Shown here: one piece after another, positions 9,859 to 20,260 of the stretch
Layout: each line of letters starts with the position of its first letter
How positions within the stretch are numbered: the first letter of the stretch is position 1
Origin: Anthracocystis setariae
Lineage: Eukaryota > Basidiomycota > Ustilaginomycetes > Ustilaginales > Ustilaginaceae
Assembly: GCA_928724745.1 (NCBI GenBank)
Contig: CAKMXJ010000003.1
Span: 1,488,001-1,552,000 of the forward strand
DNA: 64,000 nucleotides
Direction: 5' to 3'
The notes under the pieces: model-generated
Database searches by the model: none
What the model was told of the DNA's origin: nothing
What the model saw: the letters and a program-made list of their open reading frames with translations, nothing else
Translations under genes and position numbers: made by a program

Positions 9859-12800
9859 CTACACCTCATCTATCCACTTAGCAATCCTCCTCCACGTCTG
9901 ACTCCTTTCTGGCTCGAACCACTTGAACAGCAAATAATCATGAACCGCATCCTTCACCTCATCGAACACCACCTCTCTCTCCTCTCTCCCTGCCTCCTTC
10001 CCTTCGCCTAATTGAAACGTGTCGCGTTGGCTTGCAGCATCGAGCATCTCTTTAGGTCTGGGTCTTGCCCTCCTCTCCGCCATCTCCACCGCATTGCATC
10101 CGGCCGATAACCGATCGCCGACGTACACTGGCCTGCCCCGAGTACTCCCGGCCGAAAGCCGATGCGCCAATGTCAAGTGCTGGTCGTACGAGATCTCGGC
10201 GGAACCTGTGGTGATGTAGATGCGTTTGGGGAAGCCCTGAAATCCGTAGTGTGGCGCTTGGCCACCTAGTTCGAGCGGTAATTGCAGAGAGACCGGAGAG
10301 ATGTACGGGTTTCGATAGGTTTCCCTTGCCGGAAGACTGCCTAGGAATGCCGAGACGGCTGTATTGCGGAACGCTAGCATGCTGCTGATGATGTCCGAGT
10401 TTTGGTTGAGGTATACTGTGGAGTCGAGATTCGGCGCGCCCGTGGGTCCCGAATGCGAACGCGAGATATCCACCCATGGCGACATGAGCAACAACGAGCC
10501 TGGCATAGGGGCGATCTCTTCACCCTCGTCTCGTAGATAGCGACATAGCGCAAGAGCAAGATTGCCACCAGCACTATCGCCGGCTACAATCACGTTTTCA
10601 GCATTGAAGCCCAGATCGCGCGTCAAGTACAGATAGCCACTGAGTGCATCGAGCAATGCCGCTGGGTACGAACCGGCGCGTGGTCGGCCAGGCACGCAAA
10701 GCCGGTAGTCCAGACTGAACGAACGTAACAGCTTGCCCTTGTACGGAGACGATGCAGTCGCCGACGACGACGACGACGAAGACGATCCCGACACATCCGA
10801 AGCATGGCTCGAACCCGCAGCTTGCTCCGCCTCCTTCTGCTTGTAGATCTCAGCCATGTACCGCAAGCTCTCGGTATTGACCGCAGCCGTAACATCCTTT
10901 TCGTGCGCGGTCCCGATCCAGTACGCCCCACCATGCAGATGGTACAGCACCTTCTCACCAGGCTCGGCGCGTCGTCCAACTCCTCCGAGCGCCTCCTTCG
11001 GTTCTTCTACACCCGAACCTGCCGTCTCAGCACGATCGAGACTACCTTGCGACTCGCCCAGAATGCCACCGCCATCCTCTTGCCCTGGAGTATTTTGACT
11101 TGTCCCACTCTCGGACCGTTGGCCATGACGACGAGCATGCGACTCGTATCGACGACGACTCTTCTTATCCTTTGCCATCTCGGCTACATCGCCATACCAA
11201 AACCCACACGTCCTCTGCGGCTGCACCTTTTGCTTCAACATGGCCCTCCTCACCTCGCCACGCACATCCTCATCCGCCACGGGCTTGACCCACGTGAACT
11301 TGCACCTGACCGTCTTGCTGTGCGGCACCTCCTTCTGCAGATCCCTCCCCAAATTCGTCCTCGTTCGGAAAGTCAACTGCGTCCCATGACGAAACAGCTT
11401 AACCATAGTCGCCTTCTTCCAACTCCAGTCTGGACGCCCCCTATGCGATGGAATCAGCGACGAAATTGCCCAACGAGGAAGGTGGAATAGCCCCACACTG
11501 AGACCAAAGTAGGAAAAGTACAGGTACTTCCACGGCTGTCGCGCCCACAGCGGACACTCTTGGTTGAATTCGGATTCCCGCCCACTGCCTTGCAACGGGA
11601 ATTCTTTGATCGGGATCTTGGTGCGAAGCTTAGATGTCCATGCGGTCGATTGACGTCGAGGTGGCGCAAAAGACGAGCTGTGACGCCGACGAACAGCTCC
11701 ATTTTCTCCTTGTTTCGGACCACGTGCATCTCGCGAGGCTGAAGCTGATCGTGCACGCGCTCGACCGTCTTGAGATGACGATCTGCCGATGACGCATTTG
11801 TTCTTTTCGGACTTGCTTCTGCGAATATCCCCCTGGCTGCCCTCAACTTGGGCATCGTCTTCCAGCACCGATCCATGTCGACTGGCCCTACCGCGGGAAC
11901 TGCTTCTCCTCGATGAAGCGCCATCGACAGGTCCATTCTGCTTGTCCTTTGCATTACCTGACCCGCTGCCAAAGAGGGGCAATCCAACGAGCCATGCCGG
12001 TTTGGATGTTGGTGAGGTTGGACTTTGAGGTGGCTCGATCCCCGCCTCCTGCTGCGTACGTAGCAAACCGATCGTTTGCGCCTCGTCGAATTCCTCGAGC
12101 CGCTTCTGCTGCTCAATGATGCGCCGACGAACCACATCCTCATCCTCTTCCTCTTCATCATTTGTGGGTCCAACATCTTCTCCTTCGTCTGTGTCCTCCT
12201 GAATAGCGCTTGCTTTGCGACGTGAATATCCAGTACGAAACACGGATGCACGCGGAGAGAGCGCATTGCTCGTTCGTGGTGAAGCTTCTGCCTTTTTCTG
12301 TCCTCGTTGCAAGAAAGATGAAACCGGATTGCTTTGCCTTGACTTGCGGCGGTCCAAAGCATCGGACGACTGTTTCCCGACAGGAGCTGCGTCGCTTGGC
12401 GCCTTGCTGATCTTTGTGGTGGTGCTGCTAGCATCATCAGCCAGCCGACCGGGTGCTTCACGGTTGTGACGCAGGTCGTGCTCCATCTGGCCGAGCGAGT
12501 TGGGAATGTCGCTCTTGCTCTTTTGGTCTGTGCTTGGAGACCGGAGCTTTGTTTTGATGGATTCGAGTGTGCGTGCTGGAGCGGCGATGGTGGTATTGAG
12601 TGTTTTGGAAGCGGCGTCAGGAAGGTTCTTGATCACCGTGGCAGGAGACGGAGCCGAGGGGGAAATGCTAGATCGAGCGTTGGGTTCGTGGTCCGCCTCA
12701 AAGTTGCCATCTTGGTCCATGCTACGTATCCTAGCTGCGGCAGCGGCTGTATATGTGGCCACCTCTCGAGATCCCGACGGACGCAGGTTCGAAAAGACTT

Positions 12801-13089
12801 CATGGTCGATGCCGGAGACTAAGGGAGGTGAGGGATGTGAATGCTGCCCTGTCCCTGTTTCAACCGCGTGGTGCGAAGCTGCTGAAAGATCGACGCCTTT
12901 GGGACCCTTGAGGCGTTGGAGGGAGTCTTGATCCTCGGTGTGATCCACTTCTGGGCGTTTGTAAGCGGCTTGGTGATCCGAGAGCTTAGGAGGCTCGGAT
13001 GCTGAATGAGGAACAGCGTGGGAGGTGAGTAGAGCAGAGTGGTCGATGCTCTTTGCAGCAGAAGGGGGCGAGGGACGACGTGTTTCCAT
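9859..13089 (-). CDS. Alpha/beta hydrolase (hormone-sensitive-lipase type) with long disordered N-terminus
   Basis: Predicted ester hydrolase of the alpha/beta-hydrolase-3 (HSL) family; substrate unknown, lipid or sterol esters are plausible. ATG 13089, 1076 residues, intronless. Residues 1 to about 510 are Ser/Arg/Pro-rich and apparently disordered, with an acidic block (DEEEEDEDVV). A hydrophobic segment near residues 520-545 (YLYFSYFGLSVGLFHL) could anchor it to a membrane. The catalytic region starts near residue 700: oxyanion HGGAYWIG (HGG at 719-721), nucleophile elbow VIVAGDSAGGNLAL (Ser839), MSPWVDISRSH, an acidic site near SAEISYDQHL, and a late His in VKDAVHDYLLF. Two Ser/Gly-rich insertions interrupt the fold. 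The membrane-plus-HSL layout recalls yeast Say1 sterol deacetylase, but that is only analogy. Confidence 0.82.
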   Translation of the reverse strand: METRRPSPPSAAKSIDHSALLTSHAVPHSASEPPKLSDHQAAYKRPEVDHTEDQDSLQRLKGPKGVDLSAASHHAVETGTGQHSHPSPPLVSGIDHEVFSNLRPSGSREVATYTAAAAARIRSMDQDGNFEADHEPNARSSISPSAPSPATVIKNLPDAASKTLNTTIAAPARTLESIKTKLRSPSTDQKSKSDIPNSLGQMEHDLRHNREAPGRLADDASSTTTKISKAPSDAAPVGKQSSDALDRRKSRQSNPVSSFLQRGQKKAEASPRTSNALSPRASVFRTGYSRRKASAIQEDTDEGEDVGPTNDEEEEDEDVVRRRIIEQQKRLEEFDEAQTIGLLRTQQEAGIEPPQSPTSPTSKPAWLVGLPLFGSGSGNAKDKQNGPVDGASSRRSSSRGRASRHGSVLEDDAQVEGSQGDIRRSKSEKNKCVIGRSSSQDGRARARSASASRDARGPKQGENGAVRRRHSSSFAPPRRQSTAWTSKLRTKIPIKEFPLQGSGRESEFNQECPLWARQPWKYLYFSYFGLSVGLFHLPRWAISSLIPSHRGRPDWSWKKATMVKLFRHGTQLTFRTRTNLGRDLQKEVPHSKTVRCKFTWVKPVADEDVRGEVRRAMLKQKVQPQRTCGFWYGDVAEMAKDKKSRRRYESHARRHGQRSESGTSQNTPGQEDGGGILGESQGSLDRAETAGSGVEEPKEALGGVGRRAEPGEKVLYHLHGGAYWIGTAHEKDVTAAVNTESLRYMAEIYKQKEAEQAAGSSHASDVSGSSSSSSSSATASSPYKGKLLRSFSLDYRLCVPGRPRAGSYPAALLDALSGYLYLTRDLGFNAENVIVAGDSAGGNLALALCRYLRDEGEEIAPMPGSLLLMSPWVDISRSHSGPTGAPNLDSTVYLNQNSDIISSMLAFRNTAVSAFLGSLPARETYRNPYISPVSLQLPLELGGQAPHYGFQGFPKRIYITTGSAEISYDQHLTLAHRLSAGSTRGRPVYVGDRLSAGCNAVEMAERRARPRPKEMLDAASQRDTFQLGEGKEAGREEREVVFDEVKDAVHDYLLFKWFEPERSQTWRRIAKWIDEV

Positions 13090-13850
13090 GGTCTGTTATG
13101 ATGGAAGACAGATCATAGGAGAGTGTAGCAATTTATGCGCTCGAGGTCACTGGAATGGTGTCTACGGATCAGAAATGCGCCAGGAATGGAGATTGGGTCG
13201 AGGATCTATTGTATACGGTCGGTCAATATGAAGAGAGTGGGTGGTGGTGGGTTCGCAACCCTATATGTAAGTGCAGGTAGATGAAGCAGAGATGAAGTTG
13301 GACGGCGGCGTTGCAAATGCGAACTGCGGCAAGCCGGGTCGATAAGCGTAAGCAATACTGTATCTATCGTTTTGACGACGATGATGATGATGATGATGAT
13401 GATGATGGTGGTGAGCACGAGTGAAGCTGAACCTACTCTGGGTTTGACAGGCGTAACGTTATTTGATTCGGCCCGCTAAGTACTTGCTGCGAACCACATT
13501 CTTCCTCCTTTTTCTCCGTCTTTAAAGCCAAAGCCAAAGCCAAAGCGATTCAGTATGTAAAAATGCAGCGTTGTGCGGGACGGGCTTGCGGAGAAAAGCG
13601 CGCACACTGGCGTCATCCTGCACCATGCATGAAAACCAACCTATAAAGCGCTACTGTACTCACCACCAAAAGTCACGCGATCTTAGCGCCATCCTACTCA
13701 CTCAACAGCTAATCTGACACCTCGGCATCACTTTCCACAATCATCACATCAACCACGACCATTGTCCATCCGCATAAACTGTACTGTATTATTGCTATGC
13801 TTCCAAATCCTGCGTATAAAGTAACATAAAAGATGACTCCCTACTGAAGG
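13090..13850. other. Upstream region of the hydrolase gene
   Basis: No gene is seen. It contains a (GAT)n microsatellite at about 13376-13407 and an AAAGCC hexamer repeat near 13525-13550, and is presumably the hydrolase promoter plus the UBP8 3' flank. Both genes are on the minus strand. Confidence 0.5.
13376..13407. repeat. (GAT)n microsatellite
   Basis: About ten tandem GAT units flanked by GACGAC and GGTGGT. It lies about 290 bp upstream of the hydrolase start codon. Confidence 0.9.
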
Positions 13851-16166
13851 CTAAGAATGGATGTGCGACCTGGAATTCACCACATTCTTAAGCAACCGTC
13901 TCTTGTAGCACAACTGATACGCCCTAGCCTGCAACACCACCGCCTCGCTCGTCGGTTGAACCTTATCGTCATCGAACTTATACCAACTGCCACGCCATTT
14001 GCACAAGTTCGTATAGTGACCCGTATTCATCGATCCCTCATGTACGACCACCGTGAACAGGTCGTACAGATAAGCCTCCGGGTCCGGATTGGCAGTGAGT
14101 CCGCTATCCTTGCTCGAACCGTGCTGCTGCTGCTGGAGCACAGCGTTCTCATCCGGCGCGCGGATCTCGGCGGTAGAGAACTGACGCACATCGAGGACCG
14201 GAGGGAACTTGACTTTGGTATCGATCTTGGTCGCCGACGAATTGTGTTCGAACCGCTTCAGCTGAATGCACAGCACTGGCGGCAACCGATACAGACTCAA
14301 CTGCTTGGTCGCCGAAGCACTTCCACCACAACTGTTGCAAGTATAGTCGTTGTTACCTAGCTTCTCCTCGGAACAGTATCGTTGCAGACAGATCGTGAGA
14401 TGCTGCTCTTCCTCTGCATCGCCACCACCACTCGTACTGCCGTTGACACCCGTGATCTTGCCGTTGACCATCTTGGGCTTGTGACCCCCGCCGTTGACTG
14501 CACCTGCGTCCTTGCGCCGCATCGACTCGGGTCGAACATCCAGACTCAAGTCCAACATTGGATCGCGCGTCGTGTTGACCTTGCCGCATCGCTGGCACTT
14601 GACATCCGACTGAAGCTGTCCTGCAAACGTGCGATGCACCACGCAAGGACACCCCGCCACACCTCCACTACCTCCCGAACCAAGCAACCCAGGCGTACCC
14701 CCTCCCCCCACCCCTTCATCCTCCGACTGATTCCCTGACCCACCCCCACCGCCACCACCACCCTCAAAGTGGTCAAACAGCAGATTCAGCACCTCCGAAT
14801 GCTCGTACGCAAACGTCGGCAGCGATGATCGTTCCAGGGCACGACTCGTGAGCGCAGTGTGGATCGAGTTGAGGGCCGAGATGAACAGTTCGTGCGCATC
14901 ATGCTGGCCCGCCTGCCCGAGCTCGCTGCTCGCTTGATCCACCCAGATGCAGTACAGCAACGACGTCGGACCGTACGGTGCCTTGGCTACGACACTTGCT
15001 GTCCCATTCTCGCCTCCCGTAGCTGAACCTCCATTTGATGCTCCGTTGGAGCTCGCGTTGCTCGCAACCACCGCACCCGGGTCCGACGAGTAGAACTCGG
15101 CAAAGATCTTGTCCATCTCGCACGCCAGGCACGTCTTGGCCCCGTTGCACAGCGCGGGATTGTGCCGATCCGAGAGAAAGTAGTTCCTAAGCAACGGATT
15201 GTGAAGGAAGGCTTGGACGATGACATTCATGTAACACGTTGCGCCCATGTTTCGCAAACCCCTCGGTACGCGGCAGGTGACGCTCGAGCTGTTGGTCTCG
15301 TAAAACCTTGACATGGGTGAGTCGGTAGATGGCGGGAAGAGCGCTTCAACGCTCGTCTTGGAGGGTCCAAACTGCTGCCCGACCACGTTGCGATGGACGC
15401 GACACGTTTCATGCCGCCGAATCGACTCGAACAGTGGATCGTGGATAAAGTCCTTACACTCGGCGCAGTAGAGGTGGCCGTAGAGCAGGTCGAACGCAAA
15501 CGTGTGCTTTTTCGAGCGCAGATGCTGGATCATATGGCTATCGGCTGCGGTCCTCGTCACTGCGGTTGGATCGTCGTCGACGGGCGGAGAGAAACAGGCG
15601 GTGAAGGCGCATTCCAGACAGATGAACGGCCGCAACATATCCGCCTGGCATGCTTGGCATTGCGGATAATCGAGCTTCCTCCGCTTCTTGACCGACTTGC
15701 CCTGCTTGCTTGCCTTGGCAGTTTCTTCTTTCCATTTCGCCAGCTCGGCCTGCTTTTCTTCTTCGTCCATCATCTTGACGTATCCTGTGCGGATTTGAGC
15801 GCCCCATCGAAGACCTGCGATGTATCGTTTCAAGTAAGATTGCGTCGTGGCTGGGAGTGCTTGGAAGCTTGAGCGGTGGGCATCGTCGCTGTCTTCGGAT
15901 TTGATCTTTGGGGAGGATGTTGCGGTGGTGGAGGTGCCTAGGTGGAGCAGTGCGCCAAGGTGGGAGCAGCCTGGTGGGATTGGACGGACAAGCATGGCGG
16001 AGGATGTAGGTTTGGAGGAGGGAGTGGCGCGTGCGGCGTTGGGCGTTCCTGCTCGAGATGCGGCTGCGGAGGAGGGCTTGATCGGAGATACAGAGCCGCC
16101 ATTGGAGCGTTGAGAAGCGCTCCAGCCTCCAGGCTTGGTGGGTGAGGAGCTCGTTGAGGACGGCAT
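13851..16166 (-). CDS. UBP8: UBP8/USP22-type ubiquitin hydrolase of the SAGA complex
   Basis: Predicted deubiquitinase of the SAGA co-activator that removes ubiquitin from histone H2B. ATG 16166, 771 residues, intronless. An N-terminal Ser/Pro tail is followed by a ZnF-UBP domain (about residues 60-250) with Cys/His ligands in PPGCSHLG, CQACQADMLRPFICLECAF and HLYCAECKDFIHD. The USP catalytic domain begins at GLRNMGATCYMN, with catalytic Cys311 (bases 15234-15236). It continues through QAGQHDAHELFI, the structural-zinc pairs CQRCGK and CNSCGG, and the catalytic His717 in NTGHYTNLCKW, ending at YQLCYKRR. A Gly-rich insertion (about residues 465-500) and a Ser/Gly loop near 555-580 are expansions relative to yeast. 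Catalytic Cys and His are intact, so it should be active. Confidence 0.93.
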   Translation of the reverse strand: MPSSTSSSPTKPGGWSASQRSNGGSVSPIKPSSAAASRAGTPNAARATPSSKPTSSAMLVRPIPPGCSHLGALLHLGTSTTATSSPKIKSEDSDDAHRSSFQALPATTQSYLKRYIAGLRWGAQIRTGYVKMMDEEEKQAELAKWKEETAKASKQGKSVKKRRKLDYPQCQACQADMLRPFICLECAFTACFSPPVDDDPTAVTRTAADSHMIQHLRSKKHTFAFDLLYGHLYCAECKDFIHDPLFESIRRHETCRVHRNVVGQQFGPSKTSVEALFPPSTDSPMSRFYETNSSSVTCRVPRGLRNMGATCYMNVIVQAFLHNPLLRNYFLSDRHNPALCNGAKTCLACEMDKIFAEFYSSDPGAVVASNASSNGASNGGSATGGENGTASVVAKAPYGPTSLLYCIWVDQASSELGQAGQHDAHELFISALNSIHTALTSRALERSSLPTFAYEHSEVLNLLFDHFEGGGGGGGGSGNQSEDEGVGGGGTPGLLGSGGSGGVAGCPCVVHRTFAGQLQSDVKCQRCGKVNTTRDPMLDLSLDVRPESMRRKDAGAVNGGGHKPKMVNGKITGVNGSTSGGGDAEEEQHLTICLQRYCSEEKLGNNDYTCNSCGGSASATKQLSLYRLPPVLCIQLKRFEHNSSATKIDTKVKFPPVLDVRQFSTAEIRAPDENAVLQQQQHGSSKDSGLTANPDPEAYLYDLFTVVVHEGSMNTGHYTNLCKWRGSWYKFDDDKVQPTSEAVVLQARAYQLCYKRRLLKNVVNSRSHIHS

Positions 16167-16497
16167 GTTTGCTCCGGCTCGGGAACGAATCAGGATGTAG
16201 GAAAGTGTAGGTCGTCTGACGTGCTGTTGCGGATGTTACGATCTGAGAGTGACAGCTACCGCTTAGCAAGATCACCTCCTGTGCGTTGGCGTTGGAGACG
16301 GGGGCTGGATTCCGCTCGTACGCGGAGGGTTGCACCTTGTAGCCACTTTCGACTCGAGCCTGGGAATTGGTTGTGCGACCTCTAGCAGACGGCGAGGATC
16401 CGGACTCTAGTGACGAAGTTTAAACTTGAATCCAGTGATTCAGGGGTGTGGTGGTCTTATCTATGTGTAAGGAATTGGTCTTGGTGAGTGGAATACA

Positions 16498-16500
<3 letters not shown>

Positions 16501-16555
<55 letters not shown>
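16501..16555. repeat. (GA)n microsatellite
   Basis: About 27 GA units with one AA interruption near 16511. It is followed by a short GT run (16565-16574). Confidence 0.95.
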
Positions 16556-16559
<4 letters not shown>

Positions 16560-16914
16560 TAGAGTGTGTGTGTGTTTTTGTGTTCTTCTCGCCATGCTTG
16601 CTCCACTTTAGGAAACCGGCCAACTTGACAGAATCGAAGCTCATCTATAGGAACTAGATTTGCATTTCTACCGGCCGCCGCCTTTCGCGCAATTCAACAC
16701 CATTTCGCAGTGCCAAACTGAGACGTTTCGCTACAACTGCACTGGCTTCTGCTGTTTTTCAGCACATACCACCCCTCTCGAATGCTTGCCCACATGACCC
16801 ATTCGGCTCGTCTTGACACCGTAACGACCCGAATCAGTTCAGACTCCCATGAAACATGTCAATCTAATGCTATTGCAGCGAGATAAGTGTAATATGAGCC
16901 AACTCTCCGAGAGG

Positions 16915-16918
<4 letters not shown>

Positions 16919-16967
<49 letters not shown>
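16919..16967. repeat. (GA)n microsatellite in the LHS1 3' flank
   Basis: About 24 uninterrupted GA units. On the LHS1 transcript it would be a (UC)n tract starting just after the stop codon. Confidence 0.95.
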
Positions 16968-16970
<3 letters not shown>

Positions 16971-16980
16971 AATATGCAAC

Positions 16981-19689
16981 TCAAAGCTCCTCATGCTTGG
17001 GAGCAGCCTCCTCCTCCTCCTCCTTCTTCTTCTCGTCCTCCGCCTTCTTCTCCGCCTTCTTCTTCTGTGGCCTCGTCTTTGCGATCTTCCTCTTCTTGAT
17101 CTTGGCAATCGTATCTGCGACCTTCTTCCTCCTGGCATCGACCTCGGTACTCAACAACGCCGGATCCTCGCTAGCACTCCTCTTCTCCTGCAGCTTTTTC
17201 CCTTCACTAAACCACTTGTCATCCTTATCGATCGTAGCCTGCAAACCATCGAGCTCCGTGACACTATACTTGGACGATTCATTCTTCTCGATCGCCGCGG
17301 TCAGGTTGGCCCTGGCCTGGCTGACAAACGCTTTCGCCTCGGCGAGCGCGGTCTCGAATTCGGCAAACGCACTGGTTCGCAGTTTCGACTGCTCCAGGCG
17401 TGTCTCGAGCGGCTTGATCAACGTAGCCAGCGAAGTGCGCTTGGTCTTGAGCGTCACCGTATCAGCCGTCTCGCCCTGCTCCGAGAGCCAAGCGCTCAGC
17501 TCCTCGGTCTTGGCCGAGATCGCATCGCGCTCGGCTTGCTTCGACACCGAGGTGAACACGGGCTCCTCGATCATGTCGCGCACGCGGTACAGGTACGACT
17601 CGATGGCATTGCGCGCTTCCTCCCGCTGCGCTTTACGAGTGGCAGCCTGCGCCATAAGCCAGAGCTTATCCTTGCTGCTCTTGATCTCTTCGCCCGACAT
17701 GGGCCGAACCGCATCGTTCTGAGGGATGGTGCGTGCAGTCAGCTTGACGATCTTATCCTTGGCTGGAACAGACGACAGCGTTTCATCCTCGCCTTCGTCC
17801 GCCTCAACAGTGTCGCCAGCAGTCGAATCGGTCGAGGTAGAGTTGGTCTCGGTCGCATTTGCCTTCTTTGCACTCGAAACGCCGAAGAACGACTTGAGCG
17901 CACCAGCGATCCCTCCAGGTTTGGGCCTGACCACCATGATGGCATTCTCGACAGCATATGTGCCGAGCGGCTTGCTGACAATAGTCAGGTTGACCTGCGT
18001 ATCCACCTGGTCCAGCTGCCCATTCGCCTTGAGATCTTTCAAGGTGTCATCGATCCCGCCGATCTCGACCATCGAGATGGCCCTGTCCGTGCTGGGACCA
18101 AGCTCGGCTTGAGCGCTGACGTCGTACTCGAGCTCAAAGATGAAGTCGTCCTTGACGTTGTCGTACTGGCGCAGCACCTGGTCGGTCTCGTACGAGGCGG
18201 CGGCGAAGATGGTCTCGTGCTTGCCGTCAGCCGACTTGAGGTTGACTGCGTAAGGGATCAAGTCGTAAGCGCGAATCTCCTTCATGCGGAACTGAGGGTT
18301 GAAGCTGGCGCCGTAGAAAGCAGCCCCCATGACAGCGGCCTCGTCAGCGTTGACATTCTGAGCAAGCTTCGAGTCCGGGATGCCCGCTTCACGAAGAGCG
18401 TTCTGCACCAGCGGCACGCGAGTGCTGCCACCAACGAGAACGATCGAATTGATCTCGCTCAACTTGAGTCCAGCGTTGTCAAGAGCCTGAGTGATGGGCG
18501 CAGTGAATTTGGGCGTGAGACCAGCCTTGGCCACAGCGTCCTCAAATTCCTGGCGCTGAATGGTGGTTCGGAAATCGATCTCGTCAACAAGGCTCTCAAC
18601 GCTGGAAGACGCCATGTCGTTGGCACTGAGGATGTGCTTGACGCGGTTCGCCTCCTTAAGCAGCCTGGCCATAGCTCGGTGGTTGGTCTTGATCGAGCCG
18701 CCAATCAGAGATCCATGCTTGGCATCGAACTCGGCTGCAAGCTTGTCACGAAGGATCAAGTCGAGTTGAAGACCTCCGACGTTACGCTCCCAACCAACAC
18801 CCTTGACCTCGACGATGGTGGAGTCCTTTTCCTTGCCGACGGAAAGGATCGAATCGATAACGACGGGCTTGGTGCTGAATTCGACGACCGTGGCACGAAC
18901 GGAGCCGGAGCCGACATCGAAGAAGAGGTGCTTTTCGGGTGCCGGGAAGGAACGAGTCTGGGCGTAGTTGACGGCGGCAGCTGCGCCATCGGAAACAAGT
19001 CGGGGGCGGAAGCCAGCGAGGATGGCCGAGTCGACGATCGCCTGCCTCTCTTGAGCGTTGAAGAAAGCCGGTACAGTGACGACGGCATCGAGACCACCAA
19101 ACGAGCCGATGTTGAAGCCTGCTGGAAGCGAAGGGTTGACCTTCTCGCCGGCGGTCTCCTCGGCCAACTTCTTTGCATACTCGAGCTGCATGCCTACCAG
19201 CTCCTCCACGGTCAGCACGGGCAGCGACGAGAGTTTCGGATCGGGCGCATACGGCCGTTTCAGCGAGCAAGTGCCTCTGTCGGAAGTGACGACGTCGTTG
19301 CCAAAGATGGAGCTGTACAGATCAACGTACGGCTTGTCTTCGTCACTGGTTGTGCGGCCTAGGAGAGATTTGAGACCGTAGAACGACTGCTTGGGCTCGC
19401 GAGTAGCGTGGTTGTATGCATTTGTGCCGAAAAGGAGCTCTTCATCCAAGCCCCATTTTTTGAACGAGACGGCCGATTGGATCTTTCGTTTGGAGTCGCG
19501 GTCGAGAACGACGTCAAAGGGAAGACCAGGTTTGACGAGCGAGACTTTCATCCATTCGGTACCGTAGTCGAAAGCGACAACGCCCAGCGCAACGACGGGC
19601 GATGAGAGGAGAGTGATGGCGGCAAGGGCGATGACCAGCAGCATGCTGAAGGCTGTGCTGAGCCGAAGGTGGCCGGAAGTGAGACGCAT
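16981..19689 (-). CDS. LHS1: LHS1/GRP170 ER-lumenal Hsp70-type chaperone
   Basis: A large Hsp110-class chaperone of the ER lumen that acts as nucleotide-exchange factor for Kar2/BiP and helps folding and translocation. ATG 19689, 902 residues, intronless. An N-terminal signal sequence (hydrophobic core about residues 12-34) precedes an Hsp70 ATPase domain. Its marks are VVAFDYGTEWMKVSLV (phosphate 1), LFFDVGSGSVRATVVEF (phosphate 2) and IVLVGGSTRVPLVQNAL (adenosine). A divergent substrate domain, an acidic Thr/Ser/Glu linker (about residues 590-630) and a helical C-terminal domain rich in Lys/Glu follow. The last residues HEEL form an HDEL-like ER retrieval signal. The long open frame on the opposite strand is a codon-bias shadow. 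Confidence 0.95.
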   Translation of the reverse strand: MRLTSGHLRLSTAFSMLLVIALAAITLLSSPVVALGVVAFDYGTEWMKVSLVKPGLPFDVVLDRDSKRKIQSAVSFKKWGLDEELLFGTNAYNHATREPKQSFYGLKSLLGRTTSDEDKPYVDLYSSIFGNDVVTSDRGTCSLKRPYAPDPKLSSLPVLTVEELVGMQLEYAKKLAEETAGEKVNPSLPAGFNIGSFGGLDAVVTVPAFFNAQERQAIVDSAILAGFRPRLVSDGAAAAVNYAQTRSFPAPEKHLFFDVGSGSVRATVVEFSTKPVVIDSILSVGKEKDSTIVEVKGVGWERNVGGLQLDLILRDKLAAEFDAKHGSLIGGSIKTNHRAMARLLKEANRVKHILSANDMASSSVESLVDEIDFRTTIQRQEFEDAVAKAGLTPKFTAPITQALDNAGLKLSEINSIVLVGGSTRVPLVQNALREAGIPDSKLAQNVNADEAAVMGAAFYGASFNPQFRMKEIRAYDLIPYAVNLKSADGKHETIFAAASYETDQVLRQYDNVKDDFIFELEYDVSAQAELGPSTDRAISMVEIGGIDDTLKDLKANGQLDQVDTQVNLTIVSKPLGTYAVENAIMVVRPKPGGIAGALKSFFGVSSAKKANATETNSTSTDSTAGDTVEADEGEDETLSSVPAKDKIVKLTARTIPQNDAVRPMSGEEIKSSKDKLWLMAQAATRKAQREEARNAIESYLYRVRDMIEEPVFTSVSKQAERDAISAKTEELSAWLSEQGETADTVTLKTKRTSLATLIKPLETRLEQSKLRTSAFAEFETALAEAKAFVSQARANLTAAIEKNESSKYSVTELDGLQATIDKDDKWFSEGKKLQEKRSASEDPALLSTEVDARRKKVADTIAKIKKRKIAKTRPQKKKAEKKAEDEKKKEEEEEAAPKHEEL

Positions 19690-19973
19690 ACTGAAAGGTT
19701 GCGCACGAGCGCTCTAACGGTAGGACGGAAACGCCTCGACACTGCAAAGTATACGATTAGGAGGGGGAATGCGGAGCACTGATTTGGTGGCGAGAAGGTT
19801 GGTGGTTTGTATGTTCGTGATGGAGAAGAAGCAAGAAGAGGTGCAGATTGGAGGGGAATGAAAGAAAGTGTTGCTCTGGGAAATGCTTGATGTGTGAGCT
19901 GGAAGAAATCACAGAATGCAATCGAAAGCCGGCGTGGGCTTGGCTGCAACGTGTCCAATTCCACCGAGTCGGC

Positions 19974-19981
19974 TGACGTGC
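19974..19981 (+). promoter_or_regulatory. Candidate unfolded-protein-response element (TGACGTGC)
   Basis: TGACGTGC lies about 285 bp upstream of the LHS1 start codon. It resembles the bZIP-type UPRE core (TGACGTG) bound by Hac1/XBP1 factors, and LHS1 homologues are UPR targets. An 8-base match can be chance, so the role is inference. Confidence 0.3.
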
Positions 19982-20235
19982 AGCGAGCAACCAGGCGTGG
20001 ACAAGTGGGTCATATTTTCGCACCTTGCGATGTCCATTAAATCACCCTAACAAACAGCCCTGCTGCGCTTCCAAGTCCAAGCCTGCACAGAGCACTTGAT
20101 GTGAAGCACCGATTCGTCAACTGACACCAGCTCGCACACATAGCCAGTTGAGCTGTTGCGCCGAGACGAGCACAGGCACTTTAAGCAACACGATGCTGCG
20201 ACGAGAACAACATCCGATAACTGAGCTGAGCGCGG

Positions 20236-20260
20236 GGTGGAGTGGAGTGGAGTGGAGTGG
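20236..20260. repeat. GGAGT pentamer tandem repeat
   Basis: About five tandem GGAGT units in the flank between Rab5 and LHS1. Confidence 0.85.

Larger units (their letters stand above)
16167..16980. other. UBP8 upstream region and LHS1 3' flank with two GA microsatellites
   Basis: No gene is supported. The stretch contains the UBP8 promoter on the minus strand and two long (GA)n tracts, at 16501-16555 and 16919-16967. The second begins only about 13 bp beyond the LHS1 stop codon, so it should lie in the LHS1 3' UTR as a (UC)n tract. Confidence 0.6.

Noticed and set aside
16849..19362. 837-codon open frame on the plus strand
   Set aside because: Exactly antisense to LHS1; its composition reflects LHS1 codon bias and the (GA)n tract, and it has no recognisable domain.
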